A stretch of 64,000 bases of DNA, taken from an uncultured Prevotella sp. GTDB taxonomy: Bacteria > Bacteroidota > Bacteroidia > Bacteroidales > Bacteroidaceae. Shown here piece after piece: positions 35,010 to 43,652 of this stretch. Where the stretch lies: the NCBI GenBank assembly GCA_900771975.1, contig CAAGPV010000012.1, positions 134,733 to 198,732 on the forward strand. The letters run 5' to 3'. The notes below the pieces were generated by a model. It did no database searches, was not told the origin of the DNA, and worked only from the letters and a program-made list of their open reading frames with translations. Position numbers and translations under genes: made by a program. Within the stretch, counting starts at the first letter, position 1; each line of letters starts with the position of its first letter.

Positions 35010-35473
35010 TGTTCTGCTTTGTTTGTTGGAAGAAATTCTTGTACGTCCTTTCCGAAATACTCCAATTCCCTTACGAGAGTGCTGCTCACACTTGCCAGAG
35101 ATGGCTCGGAAAAGAGCAGAATGGTTTCTACGCCACATAACTGGTGGTTGACTTCTGCCTGGTTGCGTTCATATTCGTAATCGGCAACGCTTCTCACACC
35201 TCTCAATAGAAAGCTTGCATGCTCGCGTTGCACCAGATCTGCTGTTAGGTCGTTATAGGAAACAACGCTGATGCGTGGCTCGTTGGCGTAGAGACTTCTG
35301 ATGGTTGCCACTCGGTCGGCCACAGATTGATGCGCATTTTTCAGCCGACTCTCTGCAACACCTATCACAAGATGGTCAAATAGAGGAAGTCCGCGCTTCA
35401 CAATATTGGCATGCCCAATCGTAAAAGGATCGAATGTACCTGTGAAAATTCCTGTCTTTTCTCTCGTGTTCAT
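35006..35473 (-). CDS. coaD: Phosphopantetheine adenylyltransferase
   Basis: The 155-residue enzyme makes dephospho-CoA from 4'-phosphopantetheine and ATP. The nucleotidyltransferase motif GTFDPFTIGH is near the N terminus. LLRGVRSVADYEYERNQAEVN and SSTLVREL complete the family signature. A -7 box TAACTTTG (35490-35497, minus) lies 16 bases upstream. It is translationally coupled to ybeY. Confidence 0.96.
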   Translation of the reverse strand: MNTREKTGIFTGTFDPFTIGHANIVKRGLPLFDHLVIGVAESRLKNAHQSVADRVATIRSLYANEPRISVVSYNDLTADLVQREHASFLLRGVRSVADYEYERNQAEVNHQLCGVETILLFSEPSLASVSSTLVRELEYFGKDVQEFLPTNKAEQ

Positions 35474-35575
35474 CTCTTTCTTTTGGGTGCAAAGTTACAA
35501 ACTTTCGATGAAAACGGCTCTTGATTAAAACAGAAAAATTGACCTTTGTAGGTCATTGAAAGTCAGTTAGTTAGG

Positions 35576-35658
35576 AATACCCTGTGTTTTACCTTCTAAA
35601 ACACGGCATTTTAGGAGCTAAAACACGGCATATTGGAGGGTAAAACACGGGGTTTTGG
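35576..35658. repeat. 22-bp-unit dispersed repeat, copy C (3 units)
   Basis: Units start at 35587, 35609 and 35631, preceded by AATACCCTGTG as in copy A. The linkers are ACGGCA, ACGGCA and ACGGGG. The first half-unit CCTGTGTTTTACC pairs imperfectly with the end GGTAAAACACGGGG. It lies upstream of coaD and 30 bases before the small-RNA promoter. Confidence 0.85.
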
Positions 35659-35688
35659 AAAATAAAAACGAATTTATTGAAAATTATT

Positions 35689-35719
35689 TTTGTGATTTCG
35701 GAAATATTGCCTATATTTG
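35689..35719 (+). promoter_or_regulatory. Promoter of a candidate small RNA
   Basis: TTTG at 35689-35692, exactly 19 bases, TATATTTG at 35712-35719. No ORF follows on this strand before a terminator about 180 bases on. Confidence 0.78.
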
Positions 35720-35724
35720 CAACA

Positions 35725-35942
35725 GAAACCACTAAAAGGCAAATTACAGTTTAATTCCCATATTTGATAGGGCAAAAAGCCTTTTCCTATAAATTACGTA
35801 GCGGTATACCCCGTGACGGGAAATCCGTTTTTCTAACTTGAAGAGTTGTTGATAAATAAAGACAATGTTTTTCAGATTTGGCTAAATGTTGCCAAAGGGG
35901 GGGTGTATCAGTGTAGGAACATAGATACATCCCCTTCTTTTT
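35725..35942 (+). ncRNA. Candidate small non-coding RNA, about 218 nt
   Basis: A consensus promoter, no plausible ORF and a rho-independent terminator define the unit. Local hairpins can be drawn: AAAAGGC (35734-35740) with GCCTTTT (35779-35785) enclosing CCC/GGG; ACGG (35816-35819) with CCGT (35825-35828); TTTGGC (35877-35882) with GCCAAA (35891-35896); and the terminator (35899-35934). The string of hairpins does not look like 6S RNA, tmRNA, SRP RNA or RNase P RNA. Bacteroidales-1-type RNAs share the promoter/terminator layout, but identity is not established. Flanking genes are on the other strand, so this is not their leader. Confidence 0.65.
35899..35942 (+). terminator. Terminator of the candidate small RNA
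   Basis: An 11-bp stem (35899-35909 with 35924-35934, one G-U pair) is followed by TTCTTTTT. The minus strand has no comparable T tract, so it mainly serves rightward transcription. Confidence 0.75.
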
Positions 35943-35949
35943 GGGAACG

Positions 35950-36984
35950 CTAATCGAATAGGCTGGGTTCCATCACGTTGCTTCCATTGGTGCTGCGTCC
36001 CAAGTGTTGATAGGCCAAAGCCGTTACCATACGTCCTCGCGGGGTGCGCTTCAAAAATCCCTCTTGGATGAGAAATGGCTCATAGACCTCTTCTACCGTT
36101 CCGCTGTCTTCACCAATGGCTGTGGCGATGGTGCTTATACCCACAGGACCTCCATTGAATTTGTCGATAATGGTCAGCAGAATTTTGTTGTCTATCTCGT
36201 CCAATCCATATTGGTCTATGTTGAGTGCGCCTAAAGCTAATTGCGCAATAGCGTTGGTAATGGTGCCGTCACCCTTCACTTGGGCGAAGTCTCGCACACG
36301 ACGAAGCAACGAATTGGCTATACGTGGCGTACCGCGACTGCGTCGGGAAATCTCTACGGCAGCATCATCTTCTATTGGAACTTTCAACAACGAGGCACTA
36401 CGGCGAATAATGCGTTGGAGGGTGGCAGGGTCATAATACTGTAAATGCATATTAATGCCAAACCGCGCACGGAGCGGAGCGGTGAGCATTCCGCTGCGGG
36501 TGGTCGCTCCGATAAGGGTGAACGGGTTGAGATCAATCTGTATGGAGCGTGCCGACGGCCCCTTGTCAATCATGATGTCAATGCGAAAATCTTCCATTGC
36601 CGAATAGAGATATTCTTCCACCACGGGTGACAAACGGTGTATTTCGTCGATAAACAACACGTCATTGGGCTCAAGCGAGGTGAGAATGCCAGCCAAGTCG
36701 CCAGGTTTGTCCAGCACGGGGCCACTGGTTATTTTGAAGCCAACCCCTAACTCGTTGGCAATAATGTTGCTGAGGGTGGTCTTTCCTAAGCCAGGAGGTC
36801 CGTAGAGCAAGGTATGGTCGAGTGGCTCGCCACGGTATTTGGCTGCCTCCACAAAGATGCTGAGGTTTTCAACCACCTTGTCCTGACCGTTGAAATCGGA
36901 AAAACGAAGTGGACGGAGCGCATTCTCAAACGCTTTTTCGGCGGAACTGAGCTGCTCGTCTCTTATGTCAAAGTCTTCTGCCAT
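35950..36984 (-). CDS. ruvB: Holliday junction branch migration helicase RuvB
   Basis: The 344-residue AAA+ motor has Walker A GPPGLGKT, Walker B LFIDEIHRL, sensor GATTRSG and a C-terminal winged helix (LIQEGFLKRTPRGRMVT). The ATG at 36984 gives the family-typical MAEDFDIRDEQL. An in-frame TTG at 36993 would lie inside the -7 box. TATCTTTG (36991-36998, minus) ends 6 bases before the ATG, so the mRNA would be almost leaderless. Confidence 0.96.
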   Translation of the reverse strand: MAEDFDIRDEQLSSAEKAFENALRPLRFSDFNGQDKVVENLSIFVEAAKYRGEPLDHTLLYGPPGLGKTTLSNIIANELGVGFKITSGPVLDKPGDLAGILTSLEPNDVLFIDEIHRLSPVVEEYLYSAMEDFRIDIMIDKGPSARSIQIDLNPFTLIGATTRSGMLTAPLRARFGINMHLQYYDPATLQRIIRRSASLLKVPIEDDAAVEISRRSRGTPRIANSLLRRVRDFAQVKGDGTITNAIAQLALGALNIDQYGLDEIDNKILLTIIDKFNGGPVGISTIATAIGEDSGTVEEVYEPFLIQEGFLKRTPRGRMVTALAYQHLGRSTNGSNVMEPSLFD

Positions 36985-36990
36985 AGGTTG

Positions 36991-36998
36991 CAAAGATA
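36991..36998 (-). promoter_or_regulatory. -7 box at ruvB, 6 bases from the start codon
   Basis: TATCTTTG on the minus strand, then CAACCT and ATG. No TTTG lies at the normal -33 distance. Confidence 0.5.
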
Positions 36999-37090
36999 CA
37001 AATAAAATCTATAATAAGCTTGTTTGCCGATCATTTTGCTTGCCGTTGGTAGCAGGGAACGGTGGATTTTTTCTGTTGTTATCAAAACAT

Positions 37091-37125
37091 TGCAACCCAG
37101 TTGCAGTAGGTATTCTATAACTTTG
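37091..37125 (+). promoter_or_regulatory. Promoter and candidate operator of the metal ATPase
   Basis: TAACTTTG (-7) lies at 37118-37125. No TTTG is present at -33. Instead an inverted repeat TGCAAC-CCA-GTTGCA occupies 37091-37105, covering the expected -33 position (37095-37098). This suggests a regulator-dependent promoter. Confidence 0.5.
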
Positions 37126-37154
37126 CAACCGAAAATCATCAAGAAAAAGAAACT

Positions 37155-39107
37155 ATGGATAAGGAAAAGAAACCCAATAAGGCAACCTGCGGACAGGGGT
37201 GTGTCGAAAATGAAGAGCATCAACATGAAGAAGAAGTAGAGATGAAGCCTTGGCAACTCATCTTGTCGGCAGTGATGCTTGTTTCAGGAATGGCTGTTCC
37301 ATTGCTTTTCGGGACGTGGCCAGGAGGAGAATGTGTTCGCTTGGTTTGGTTTGTAGTGGCTTTCTTGCCAGTAGGATTACCTGTGATGGGCGAAGCGTGG
37401 GAGGCCATTGCGCAAGAACGCGACTTCTTCAGCGAGTTTATGCTGATGTCTGTGGCTTGCATAGGAGCGTTCGCCTTGCGTGAATATCCAGAGGCGGTGG
37501 CCGTGATGTTGCTTTACTGTGTTGGTGAAATGTTTCAGGACAGAGCCATTGAGCGGGCGCGAGACAACATAAAGAGCCTTATGGCGTTCCGACCCGACCA
37601 CGCCGTGGTGGTGGAAAACGGCAAAAAGCAAGTGAAAAGTCCTGAAAGCGTGAAGGTGGGTGATATTATTGAGGTGAGACCTGGCGACCGTGTGCCCCTC
37701 GACGGTATACTTGTTACGGAGGATGCAGCCTTCAACACGGCAGCTTTAACAGGCGAGTCGATGCCGCGTACGATAGCCAAAGGCAAAGAAGTGCTGGCCG
37801 GAATGATAGCAACCGAGTCTGTTTCGCAACTCAGTGTGGAACGCCCTGTGGGCGAGTCTGCCGTATCGCGCATTTTGGGAATGGTGGAAGAGGCTGCAGA
37901 ACGTAAAGCTCCTACCGAACTGTTTATCCATCGTTTTGCCCATATCTATACGCCAATTGTCATTGTGTTGGCAGTATTGACTATTGTGTTGCCTTACGTT
38001 TATTCGATGATAGATACCTCTTTTGTCTATCAGTTGGAAGCGTGGGTGCATCGTGCACTGGTTTTTCTGGTGATATCTTGCCCCTGTGCTTTGGTTGTCA
38101 GCATTCCGCTGAGCTATTTTGCGGGGATAGGGGCAGCCTCCAAACGAGGCATCCTGTTCAAAGGAGGCAACTATTTGGATGCCGTTACCGAACTGCAGGC
38201 GGTGGTGTTTGACAAGACTGGCACCCTCACCACGGGTGAATTTAATGTGACGGAAGTGGTAGGACTGAGTGAGGAAGACTTGCAACAGGTGTCATCCATA
38301 GAACAGTCGTCCACCCATCCCATAGCCAAGGCCATCAATAGGTACTGTCCGCCAACTGCAACCATTGACGCAAAGAACCTTGCTGGCTACGGGCTAAGTG
38401 CCGGTGAGTGGCTGGTGGGCACGCTACGTCTTCTTGACAAGTCTGGCATCACCTATCCCGAGAAACTTAAAGAAATACCCGATACGATTGTGGCTTGTGC
38501 GCATAAAGGCAGGTTTGTAGGATATGTGCTACTGGCTGATACGCTCAAGCAAGACGCCGAACAAACTGTTGAAAGCTTGCGAAGTTGTGGAGTGGAACGA
38601 ATAGAAATTCTGTCGGGCGACAAACAGGCGTTGGTTGACAAAGTGGCCCGGCATCTTCGGGTGGATAAAGGCTATGGAGACTTGCTCCCTCAAGGCAAAG
38701 TGGAGCATATAGACCAGTTGCGCAAAGCTGGGGAAAAAGTGGCATTCGTGGGAGATGGCATCAACGATGCACCAGTCTTGGCCTTAAGCGATGTCGGAAT
38801 GGCAATGGGAGCGATGGGAGCAGATATGGCTATTGAGACAGCAGACGTCATTATACAGACAGATCAGCCATCAAAGGTGGCAGAGGCAATAAGTATTGGG
38901 CGGCGTACGCGAGCTATTGTTCACCAAAACATAGTTCTTGCCATCGGCATTAAGCTCCTTGTGATGGTTCTTGGTGTGTTTGGTGTGGCCAATTTGTGGG
39001 AAGCAGTCTTTGCAGATAGCGGCGTAGCACTGTTGGCCGTATTGAATGCCACACGAGTGTTTATGACTGTTCATCAGCCCAAAAAGGCCAAACGGACTGC
39101 TAAATAG
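37155..39107 (+). CDS. Heavy-metal translocating P-type ATPase (P1B)
   Basis: The 650-residue pump has an N-terminal Cys/His-rich stretch (CGQGC, HQHEEE) in place of a full HMA domain, then eight membrane segments. The metal-binding CPC lies in VISCPCALVVSIPLSYF. It has the phosphorylation motif DKTGTLT, the nucleotide-site STHPIAKA, and GDGINDAP. CPC with downstream Lys/Asp-type segments resembles Zn/Cd/Pb (P1B-2) exporters; the metal is not certain. It is monocistronic and its stop overlaps the convergent dusB by 8 bases. Confidence 0.88.
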   Translation: MDKEKKPNKATCGQGCVENEEHQHEEEVEMKPWQLILSAVMLVSGMAVPLLFGTWPGGECVRLVWFVVAFLPVGLPVMGEAWEAIAQERDFFSEFMLMSVACIGAFALREYPEAVAVMLLYCVGEMFQDRAIERARDNIKSLMAFRPDHAVVVENGKKQVKSPESVKVGDIIEVRPGDRVPLDGILVTEDAAFNTAALTGESMPRTIAKGKEVLAGMIATESVSQLSVERPVGESAVSRILGMVEEAAERKAPTELFIHRFAHIYTPIVIVLAVLTIVLPYVYSMIDTSFVYQLEAWVHRALVFLVISCPCALVVSIPLSYFAGIGAASKRGILFKGGNYLDAVTELQAVVFDKTGTLTTGEFNVTEVVGLSEEDLQQVSSIEQSSTHPIAKAINRYCPPTATIDAKNLAGYGLSAGEWLVGTLRLLDKSGITYPEKLKEIPDTIVACAHKGRFVGYVLLADTLKQDAEQTVESLRSCGVERIEILSGDKQALVDKVARHLRVDKGYGDLLPQGKVEHIDQLRKAGEKVAFVGDGINDAPVLALSDVGMAMGAMGADMAIETADVIIQTDQPSKVAEAISIGRRTRAIVHQNIVLAIGIKLLVMVLGVFGVANLWEAVFADSGVALLAVLNATRVFMTVHQPKKAKRTAK

Positions 39108-40092
39108 ATTTGAGCCGAATACGACATTCCTCCAGAATGTGTGTCAACTCGTCCACGGTGGTTGCTCTCAGCATGGCGATGCGCGTCTGACGGAAGTCGG
39201 GTATGCCTTTGAAGATGGGGCTTGCTGCAAGATGGCGGCGGGTGTGCAAGATGCCGCGATATTCGTCAATGCGTTCCACGTTGATGCGCATTTGCTCTTC
39301 CAAAATGTCTATCTTGTCATCGATGGTAAGGGGAGCATCCTGATGTTCCTTGCTTCCATCGAGGCATTGCCGTATCTCTTTGAATATCCAAGGGCGTCCA
39401 AAAGTGGCACGTCCCACCATAATGGCATCTACGCCATAACATTCAAAGGCGTTGCGCGCTGTTTCTCCACTGGTTATATCCCCATTGCCAATGATGGGAA
39501 TGGTGATGCGGGGGTTGTCCTTAACGGCTTTAATCAGACTCCAGTCGGCCTCACCGGTATACATTTGGCTTCGGGTGCGTCCGTGAATGGTGAGCGCCTG
39601 TATACCGCAGTCTTGCAGTTGCTCAGCAAGGTCTTTGATGATAAGGTTCTCCTTATCCCATCCTAACCGCGTTTTTACCGTTACAGGCGTCTTTACCGCT
39701 TTCACGACAGAACGTGTAATGTCAAGCATTAACGGAATGTTGCGTAGCATACCAGCTCCAGCTCCCTTTCCGGCTACCTTTTTTACGGGGCATCCGAAAT
39801 TCAAGTCGATAACGTCAGGATGACTTTGTTCTACAATTTTGGCTGCTTCGACCATAGAATCTACATCGCGGCCATAAATCTGTATGCCTACAGGACGTTC
39901 CTCATCGCAGATGGTGAGCTTCTTTATGGTAGCGGCAATATTGCGCACCAAGGCTTCTGCCGATACAAACTCGGTATATACCATAGCAGCTCCAAAACGT
40001 TTACAAAGCATTCTGAAGCCAATGTCTGTAACGTCTTCCATGGGCGCAAGGAACACGGGCTGCTGACCAAATTCAAGATTTCCAATCTTCAT
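39100..40092 (-). CDS. dusB: tRNA-dihydrouridine synthase
   Basis: The 330-residue flavoenzyme reduces uridines in tRNA D-loops. Its TIM barrel starts VFLAPMEDVTD. The catalytic Cys is in NFGCPVKKVAGKGAGAG, and the FMN-binding region has GNGDI and MVGRATFGRPW. The start at 40092 (MKIGNLEFG) is chosen over an upstream in-frame ATG at 40152. A -7 box TATCTTTG (40101-40108) ends 8 bases before this ATG. Confidence 0.93.
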   Translation of the reverse strand: MKIGNLEFGQQPVFLAPMEDVTDIGFRMLCKRFGAAMVYTEFVSAEALVRNIAATIKKLTICDEERPVGIQIYGRDVDSMVEAAKIVEQSHPDVIDLNFGCPVKKVAGKGAGAGMLRNIPLMLDITRSVVKAVKTPVTVKTRLGWDKENLIIKDLAEQLQDCGIQALTIHGRTRSQMYTGEADWSLIKAVKDNPRITIPIIGNGDITSGETARNAFECYGVDAIMVGRATFGRPWIFKEIRQCLDGSKEHQDAPLTIDDKIDILEEQMRINVERIDEYRGILHTRRHLAASPIFKGIPDFRQTRIAMLRATTVDELTHILEECRIRLKSI

Positions 40093-40100
40093 ATTGGCTG

Positions 40101-40108
40101 CAAAGATA
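40101..40108 (-). promoter_or_regulatory. -7 box at dusB, 8 bases from the start codon
   Basis: TATCTTTG on the minus strand, followed by CAGCCAAT and ATG. No -33 TTTG is seen at the normal distance. Confidence 0.45.
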
Positions 40109-40238
40109 CACAAATCTTGTCGGATAATGTCGTTTCGAAAGAAAAATGGCAAGTGGCTTTTTGTGCGTTGTCTACCAAATAGTTGGTAGTAGGGGTGAGA
40201 AAGCTTCGTAAATGTGCAGTAATAACAAAAGAAATCGG

Positions 40239-40246
40239 TAATTTTG
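40239..40246 (+). promoter_or_regulatory. -7 box at the M16 peptidase gene, 9 bases from the start codon
   Basis: TAATTTTG, then nine bases and ATG at 40256. A TTG at 40244 in the same frame lies inside the box and is unlikely to be the start. Confidence 0.45.
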
Positions 40247-40255
40247 CCACTGAAT

Positions 40256-41497
40256 ATGAACTTTCAGACGATAACACTTACAAACGGACTACGCGTGGTG
40301 TGCCTTCCATCAAGCTCAAAAGTGGTCTATTGCGGATATGAGGTAGGCGTGGGTTCGCAAGACGAGCAAAGCGGAGAAGAAGGCTTGGCCCATTTCTGCG
40401 AGCATGTAACCTTTAAAGGAACCAAACGTCGTACGGCCTTACAAGTAATTAACGAACTTGAAAGCGTTGGGGGAGAACTTAACGCTTTTACGACGAAGAG
40501 CGACACGGTGTTTTATGCCGCTGTCCTTGTCAGCCATTTGTCACGTGCTGTTGACCTGCTGACCGATGTTGTATTCCATTCGGTCTATCCACAAGAAGAG
40601 ATTGACAAAGAGGTGGAAGTGATTTGTGACGAGATTGAATCGTACAATGATTCTCCTGCAGAACTTATCTATGACGACTTTGAGAATGTGCTGTTTCGTG
40701 GCACTCCTTTGGGTCATAATATTTTAGGGACAGCTTCTCAGGTGCGTTCTTTCCGTACGGAAGATGCCAAGCGTTTTACTTCCAGCCACTATCTTCCAGC
40801 TTCTTCTGTCTTTTTCGCCTATGGAAACGTTGATATTGGCGTATTGGCCAGTTTACTTTCTTCTGCTTTTGGCGGAGTGGGCATACGTCCTTCTTCGGAA
40901 CGTAAACCGCATCCAGCGTCTGCTAATATCGTTTTGCCCCCATTGGATCCTGCTGTCAATGTTTTAGACAAAGCCACCCATCAAGCCCATGTTATGTTGG
41001 GCAACAGGGCATATAGTCTGCATCATCCGCTTCGCCCGGCATTGGTGTTGCTTAACAACATCGTTGGAGGCCCGAGCTTGAACGCACGTTTAAACCTGTC
41101 TTTGCGCGAACAACGAGGATTGGTGTATTCTGTTGAAAGCACATTGTTGAGCTATGATGCCATAGGAGGTTGGTCTGTCTATTTCGGTTGTGACCCTGCA
41201 GATGTTGAACAATGTATAGATTTGGTGAAAGAAGAACTGTGTAAACTGGTTTCCACACCACTGTCTGAAGACGAATTGTCGGCTGCCAAACAACAGATGT
41301 GCGGACAGATAGGAATAGCTTGTGACAATAGAGAAAACTTTGCATTGGACTTTGGCAAATCCGTCCTTCATTTTGGCTATCCCAAAGACCCAGAGATGGT
41401 GTGCAAAGAGTTTGATGCCTTAACGGCAGACACTCTCCAGCAAGTGGCAATTGAGGTTCTCAACCCCGACAAACTCTCAACGCTTATTTACCGGTAA
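40256..41497 (+). CDS. Zinc peptidase, M16 family
   Basis: The 413-residue protein has the inverted zinc motif HFCEHVTFKGT (HxxEH) near residue 45 and the downstream glutamate region EEIDKEVEVICDEIE. The C-terminal M16 half has NARLNLSLREQRGLVYSVES, the Arg/Tyr pair that binds substrate. It is the size of a processing-peptidase-type single unit and probably dimerises. It has no signal peptide, so a cytoplasmic role is likely. Confidence 0.9.
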   Translation: MNFQTITLTNGLRVVCLPSSSKVVYCGYEVGVGSQDEQSGEEGLAHFCEHVTFKGTKRRTALQVINELESVGGELNAFTTKSDTVFYAAVLVSHLSRAVDLLTDVVFHSVYPQEEIDKEVEVICDEIESYNDSPAELIYDDFENVLFRGTPLGHNILGTASQVRSFRTEDAKRFTSSHYLPASSVFFAYGNVDIGVLASLLSSAFGGVGIRPSSERKPHPASANIVLPPLDPAVNVLDKATHQAHVMLGNRAYSLHHPLRPALVLLNNIVGGPSLNARLNLSLREQRGLVYSVESTLLSYDAIGGWSVYFGCDPADVEQCIDLVKEELCKLVSTPLSEDELSAAKQQMCGQIGIACDNRENFALDFGKSVLHFGYPKDPEMVCKEFDALTADTLQQVAIEVLNPDKLSTLIYR

Positions 41498-41505
41498 GGT
41501 TAGGC

Positions 41506-42105
41506 CTACAGGTAAAGAATGGCTTCCGGTCCCTCGTTGAAAAGCAAGTCCAAGATGCTGAGATTGGGCAGGAAACCGTGCTTCTGTGCGTACACTTGAT
41601 AGTATGGACGCGGTGTGAACCCTTTATCGGGTAGGGGATGCTTGGGTTGAATGGCCTCGCGATAGTCGTGTTCGGCTTCTCTTGTAAAATTGTTGGTGAT
41701 TTCCAAACAAGGCTGAAAGTCGATAAGTTCGCACATTTTATCGGTAATGGCCATGTTGTAGTCGAACAAATAGTCCCATTGTTGTTCGAAAAAGGGATGA
41801 AGGTCGTCTGCATAGAATTCAAAAAAAGGACTTTCTCCGTATGCTGACATCAGTGCATTCCAATGTAGATGCCGCCAATGACCATGGTTGCTGATGCGTA
41901 TGTCGCGCATCAAACGACTTTCGCCATGTTCAATGGGGATGGTAAGCGATTGCATTCCGTTGGTGGTTGCTATCACACAACGGTTGCGATAAGTCTGCTT
42001 AACGAAACTTTCTTGTGATTCTATCAAGCATTTGTCAAACCGGTTCAGTTTTTGATACCACTGAACCGGTCCGAAATAAGTGCTTGACAAGAGTGCTTCA
42101 GTCAT
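41506..42105 (-). CDS. WbqC-like family protein
   Basis: The 199-residue protein matches the WbqC-like family (MTEALLSSTYFGPVQWYQKL, RNRCVIATTNGMQSLTIPI, HWRHLHWNALMSAYGESPFFEFY). These proteins are often near polysaccharide or LPS genes, and their biochemical role is unclear. Its ATG overlaps the lepB stop by one base (TAATG), so it is coupled to dapB-lepB. Confidence 0.85.
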   Translation of the reverse strand: MTEALLSSTYFGPVQWYQKLNRFDKCLIESQESFVKQTYRNRCVIATTNGMQSLTIPIEHGESRLMRDIRISNHGHWRHLHWNALMSAYGESPFFEFYADDLHPFFEQQWDYLFDYNMAITDKMCELIDFQPCLEITNNFTREAEHDYREAIQPKHPLPDKGFTPRPYYQVYAQKHGFLPNLSILDLLFNEGPEAILYL

Positions 42106-43640
42106 TATTTAATGTTGTCTACCCAACGGAATAAACGGCTCCATCGTATGCCTGCAAGACCATGTCGGTCGGGATCTGACGACCACCAAATGAAGATAGG
42201 CTTGCCTACGATATGGTCTTCAGGCACAAAACCCCAATAGCGAGAGTCTGCCGAGTTGTGTCGATTGTCGCCCATCATCCAGTAATAGTCCATTTTGAAC
42301 GTGTAGCGGTTGGTCTGTTTGCCGTTGATATAGATTTTCCCGTTTCTCACTTCCAGTTTGTTTCCCTCATAGATACGGATAGGTCGCTCGTAGATAGGAA
42401 GGTTTTTAAGCGTAAGCGTGATGCTCTTGCCCTTTTGCGGAATCCATACGGGACCGTAATTGTCGCGCGTCCATCCTGTATAAGCATTGAGAGGATAGAC
42501 CCATCCCGAGAAAAGGTCGGCATCGGTAACGGGGCGTATCGCCTTGACAAGCTTGCGGGCTTTCAACTGTTGTGCGGCATATTTGGTGAGAGGAAGGTAT
42601 CCGTCAAACTGTTGGAGTACGGCTTGATTGATGACATTGTTGCTTTCTACATCGTTGCCGTGAAGGCGACTGAGGCAAGTAACGTCTTCTTCGCTGATGC
42701 CGAGCTCTTTGCGAAGGTCGTTAAAGTCATCGCCGAGAAGTTGGGTTGCCGTCAGATTGTTCAGTTTGACAAAGTAGGTGTATTGTACGTTGTCGGGTTC
42801 TTTGTTGGCTTTTCCGTTGAGATAGACAATCTTGTCCTTGATTTGAAGTGTTTGTCCAGGGAGTCCCACACAACGTTTGACATAGTTTTCGCGACGGTCG
42901 GTAGGGCGCCAGTCTATCATGCCATAAGTATTGACATTCTGGAGTATGTAGTTGCGCCCCATTTTATAGGCTTTTTCGAAGAAGGCACGTTGCTGAAGAG
43001 GTGACAATTTCTGGATGTTGCTGTTGCCACCACCTTGCTGCATGATAAGGGCTTCGCCTATCTGGTAGGTTGTCTGATAATAGTCTTGTGCTTGATAGGG
43101 CTCAGCTGTCATGATGGTGTCACCGGCTGGATAGTTGAAAACCACAATATCATTGGCTTTAACGTTGCCCAATCCTTTCACGCGACGGTATTCCCAATGT
43201 GGCCATTCTATGTAGCTCTTGCAGTTGAAGAAAGGCATTGTGTGCTGAGTGAGCGGCATCGTGAGTGGTGTCTCGGGGATGCGTGGACCGTAACTGACCT
43301 TACTTACAAAGAGATAATCGCCGGTAAGAAGTGATTTCTCGAGTGAGCTGGAAGGTATTACGTAGTTTTGGAAGAAGAAAAGATTGATAAAGTAGACTGC
43401 AACAAGGGCGAACACGATGGCGTCTACCCAACTCATTACAAAGCGAACAGGCCCTTCCGAGTCTTTCCACCATTGCCAACGAATCTTCTTGGTGATGTAT
43501 ACGTCATAGATAAAGGGAACTACGAGGAGCCCCCACCAACTCTTTACCCAAAGCAAAAACAAAAGGTAAAGAACAAGAACGACGACAAACTTAGTCCATT
43601 GCTTCTTGGGATTGAATTTTGATTTTTCCTTGTCTATCAT
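42105..43640 (-). CDS. lepB: Signal peptidase I, Bacteroidetes long form
   Basis: The 511-residue enzyme has hydrophobic segments near 17-50 and 75-95, then the nucleophile Ser in IPSSSLEKSLLTGD. The Lys block is RRENYVKRCVGLPGQTLQIKD, and the last conserved box is MMGDNRHNSADSRYWG. It is much longer than E. coli LepB because of a large insertion between the Lys box and the final box, as is typical of Bacteroidetes. It cleaves signal peptides of exported proteins. It lies 12 bases after dapB. Confidence 0.93.
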   Translation of the reverse strand: MIDKEKSKFNPKKQWTKFVVVLVLYLLFLLWVKSWWGLLVVPFIYDVYITKKIRWQWWKDSEGPVRFVMSWVDAIVFALVAVYFINLFFFQNYVIPSSSLEKSLLTGDYLFVSKVSYGPRIPETPLTMPLTQHTMPFFNCKSYIEWPHWEYRRVKGLGNVKANDIVVFNYPAGDTIMTAEPYQAQDYYQTTYQIGEALIMQQGGGNSNIQKLSPLQQRAFFEKAYKMGRNYILQNVNTYGMIDWRPTDRRENYVKRCVGLPGQTLQIKDKIVYLNGKANKEPDNVQYTYFVKLNNLTATQLLGDDFNDLRKELGISEEDVTCLSRLHGNDVESNNVINQAVLQQFDGYLPLTKYAAQQLKARKLVKAIRPVTDADLFSGWVYPLNAYTGWTRDNYGPVWIPQKGKSITLTLKNLPIYERPIRIYEGNKLEVRNGKIYINGKQTNRYTFKMDYYWMMGDNRHNSADSRYWGFVPEDHIVGKPIFIWWSSDPDRHGLAGIRWSRLFRWVDNIK

Positions 43641-43652
43641 GTGAATGGTTGC

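Noticed and set aside
42213..43004. 263-codon open frame opposite lepB
   Set aside because: It is a shadow of the lepB insertion region and has no independent support.
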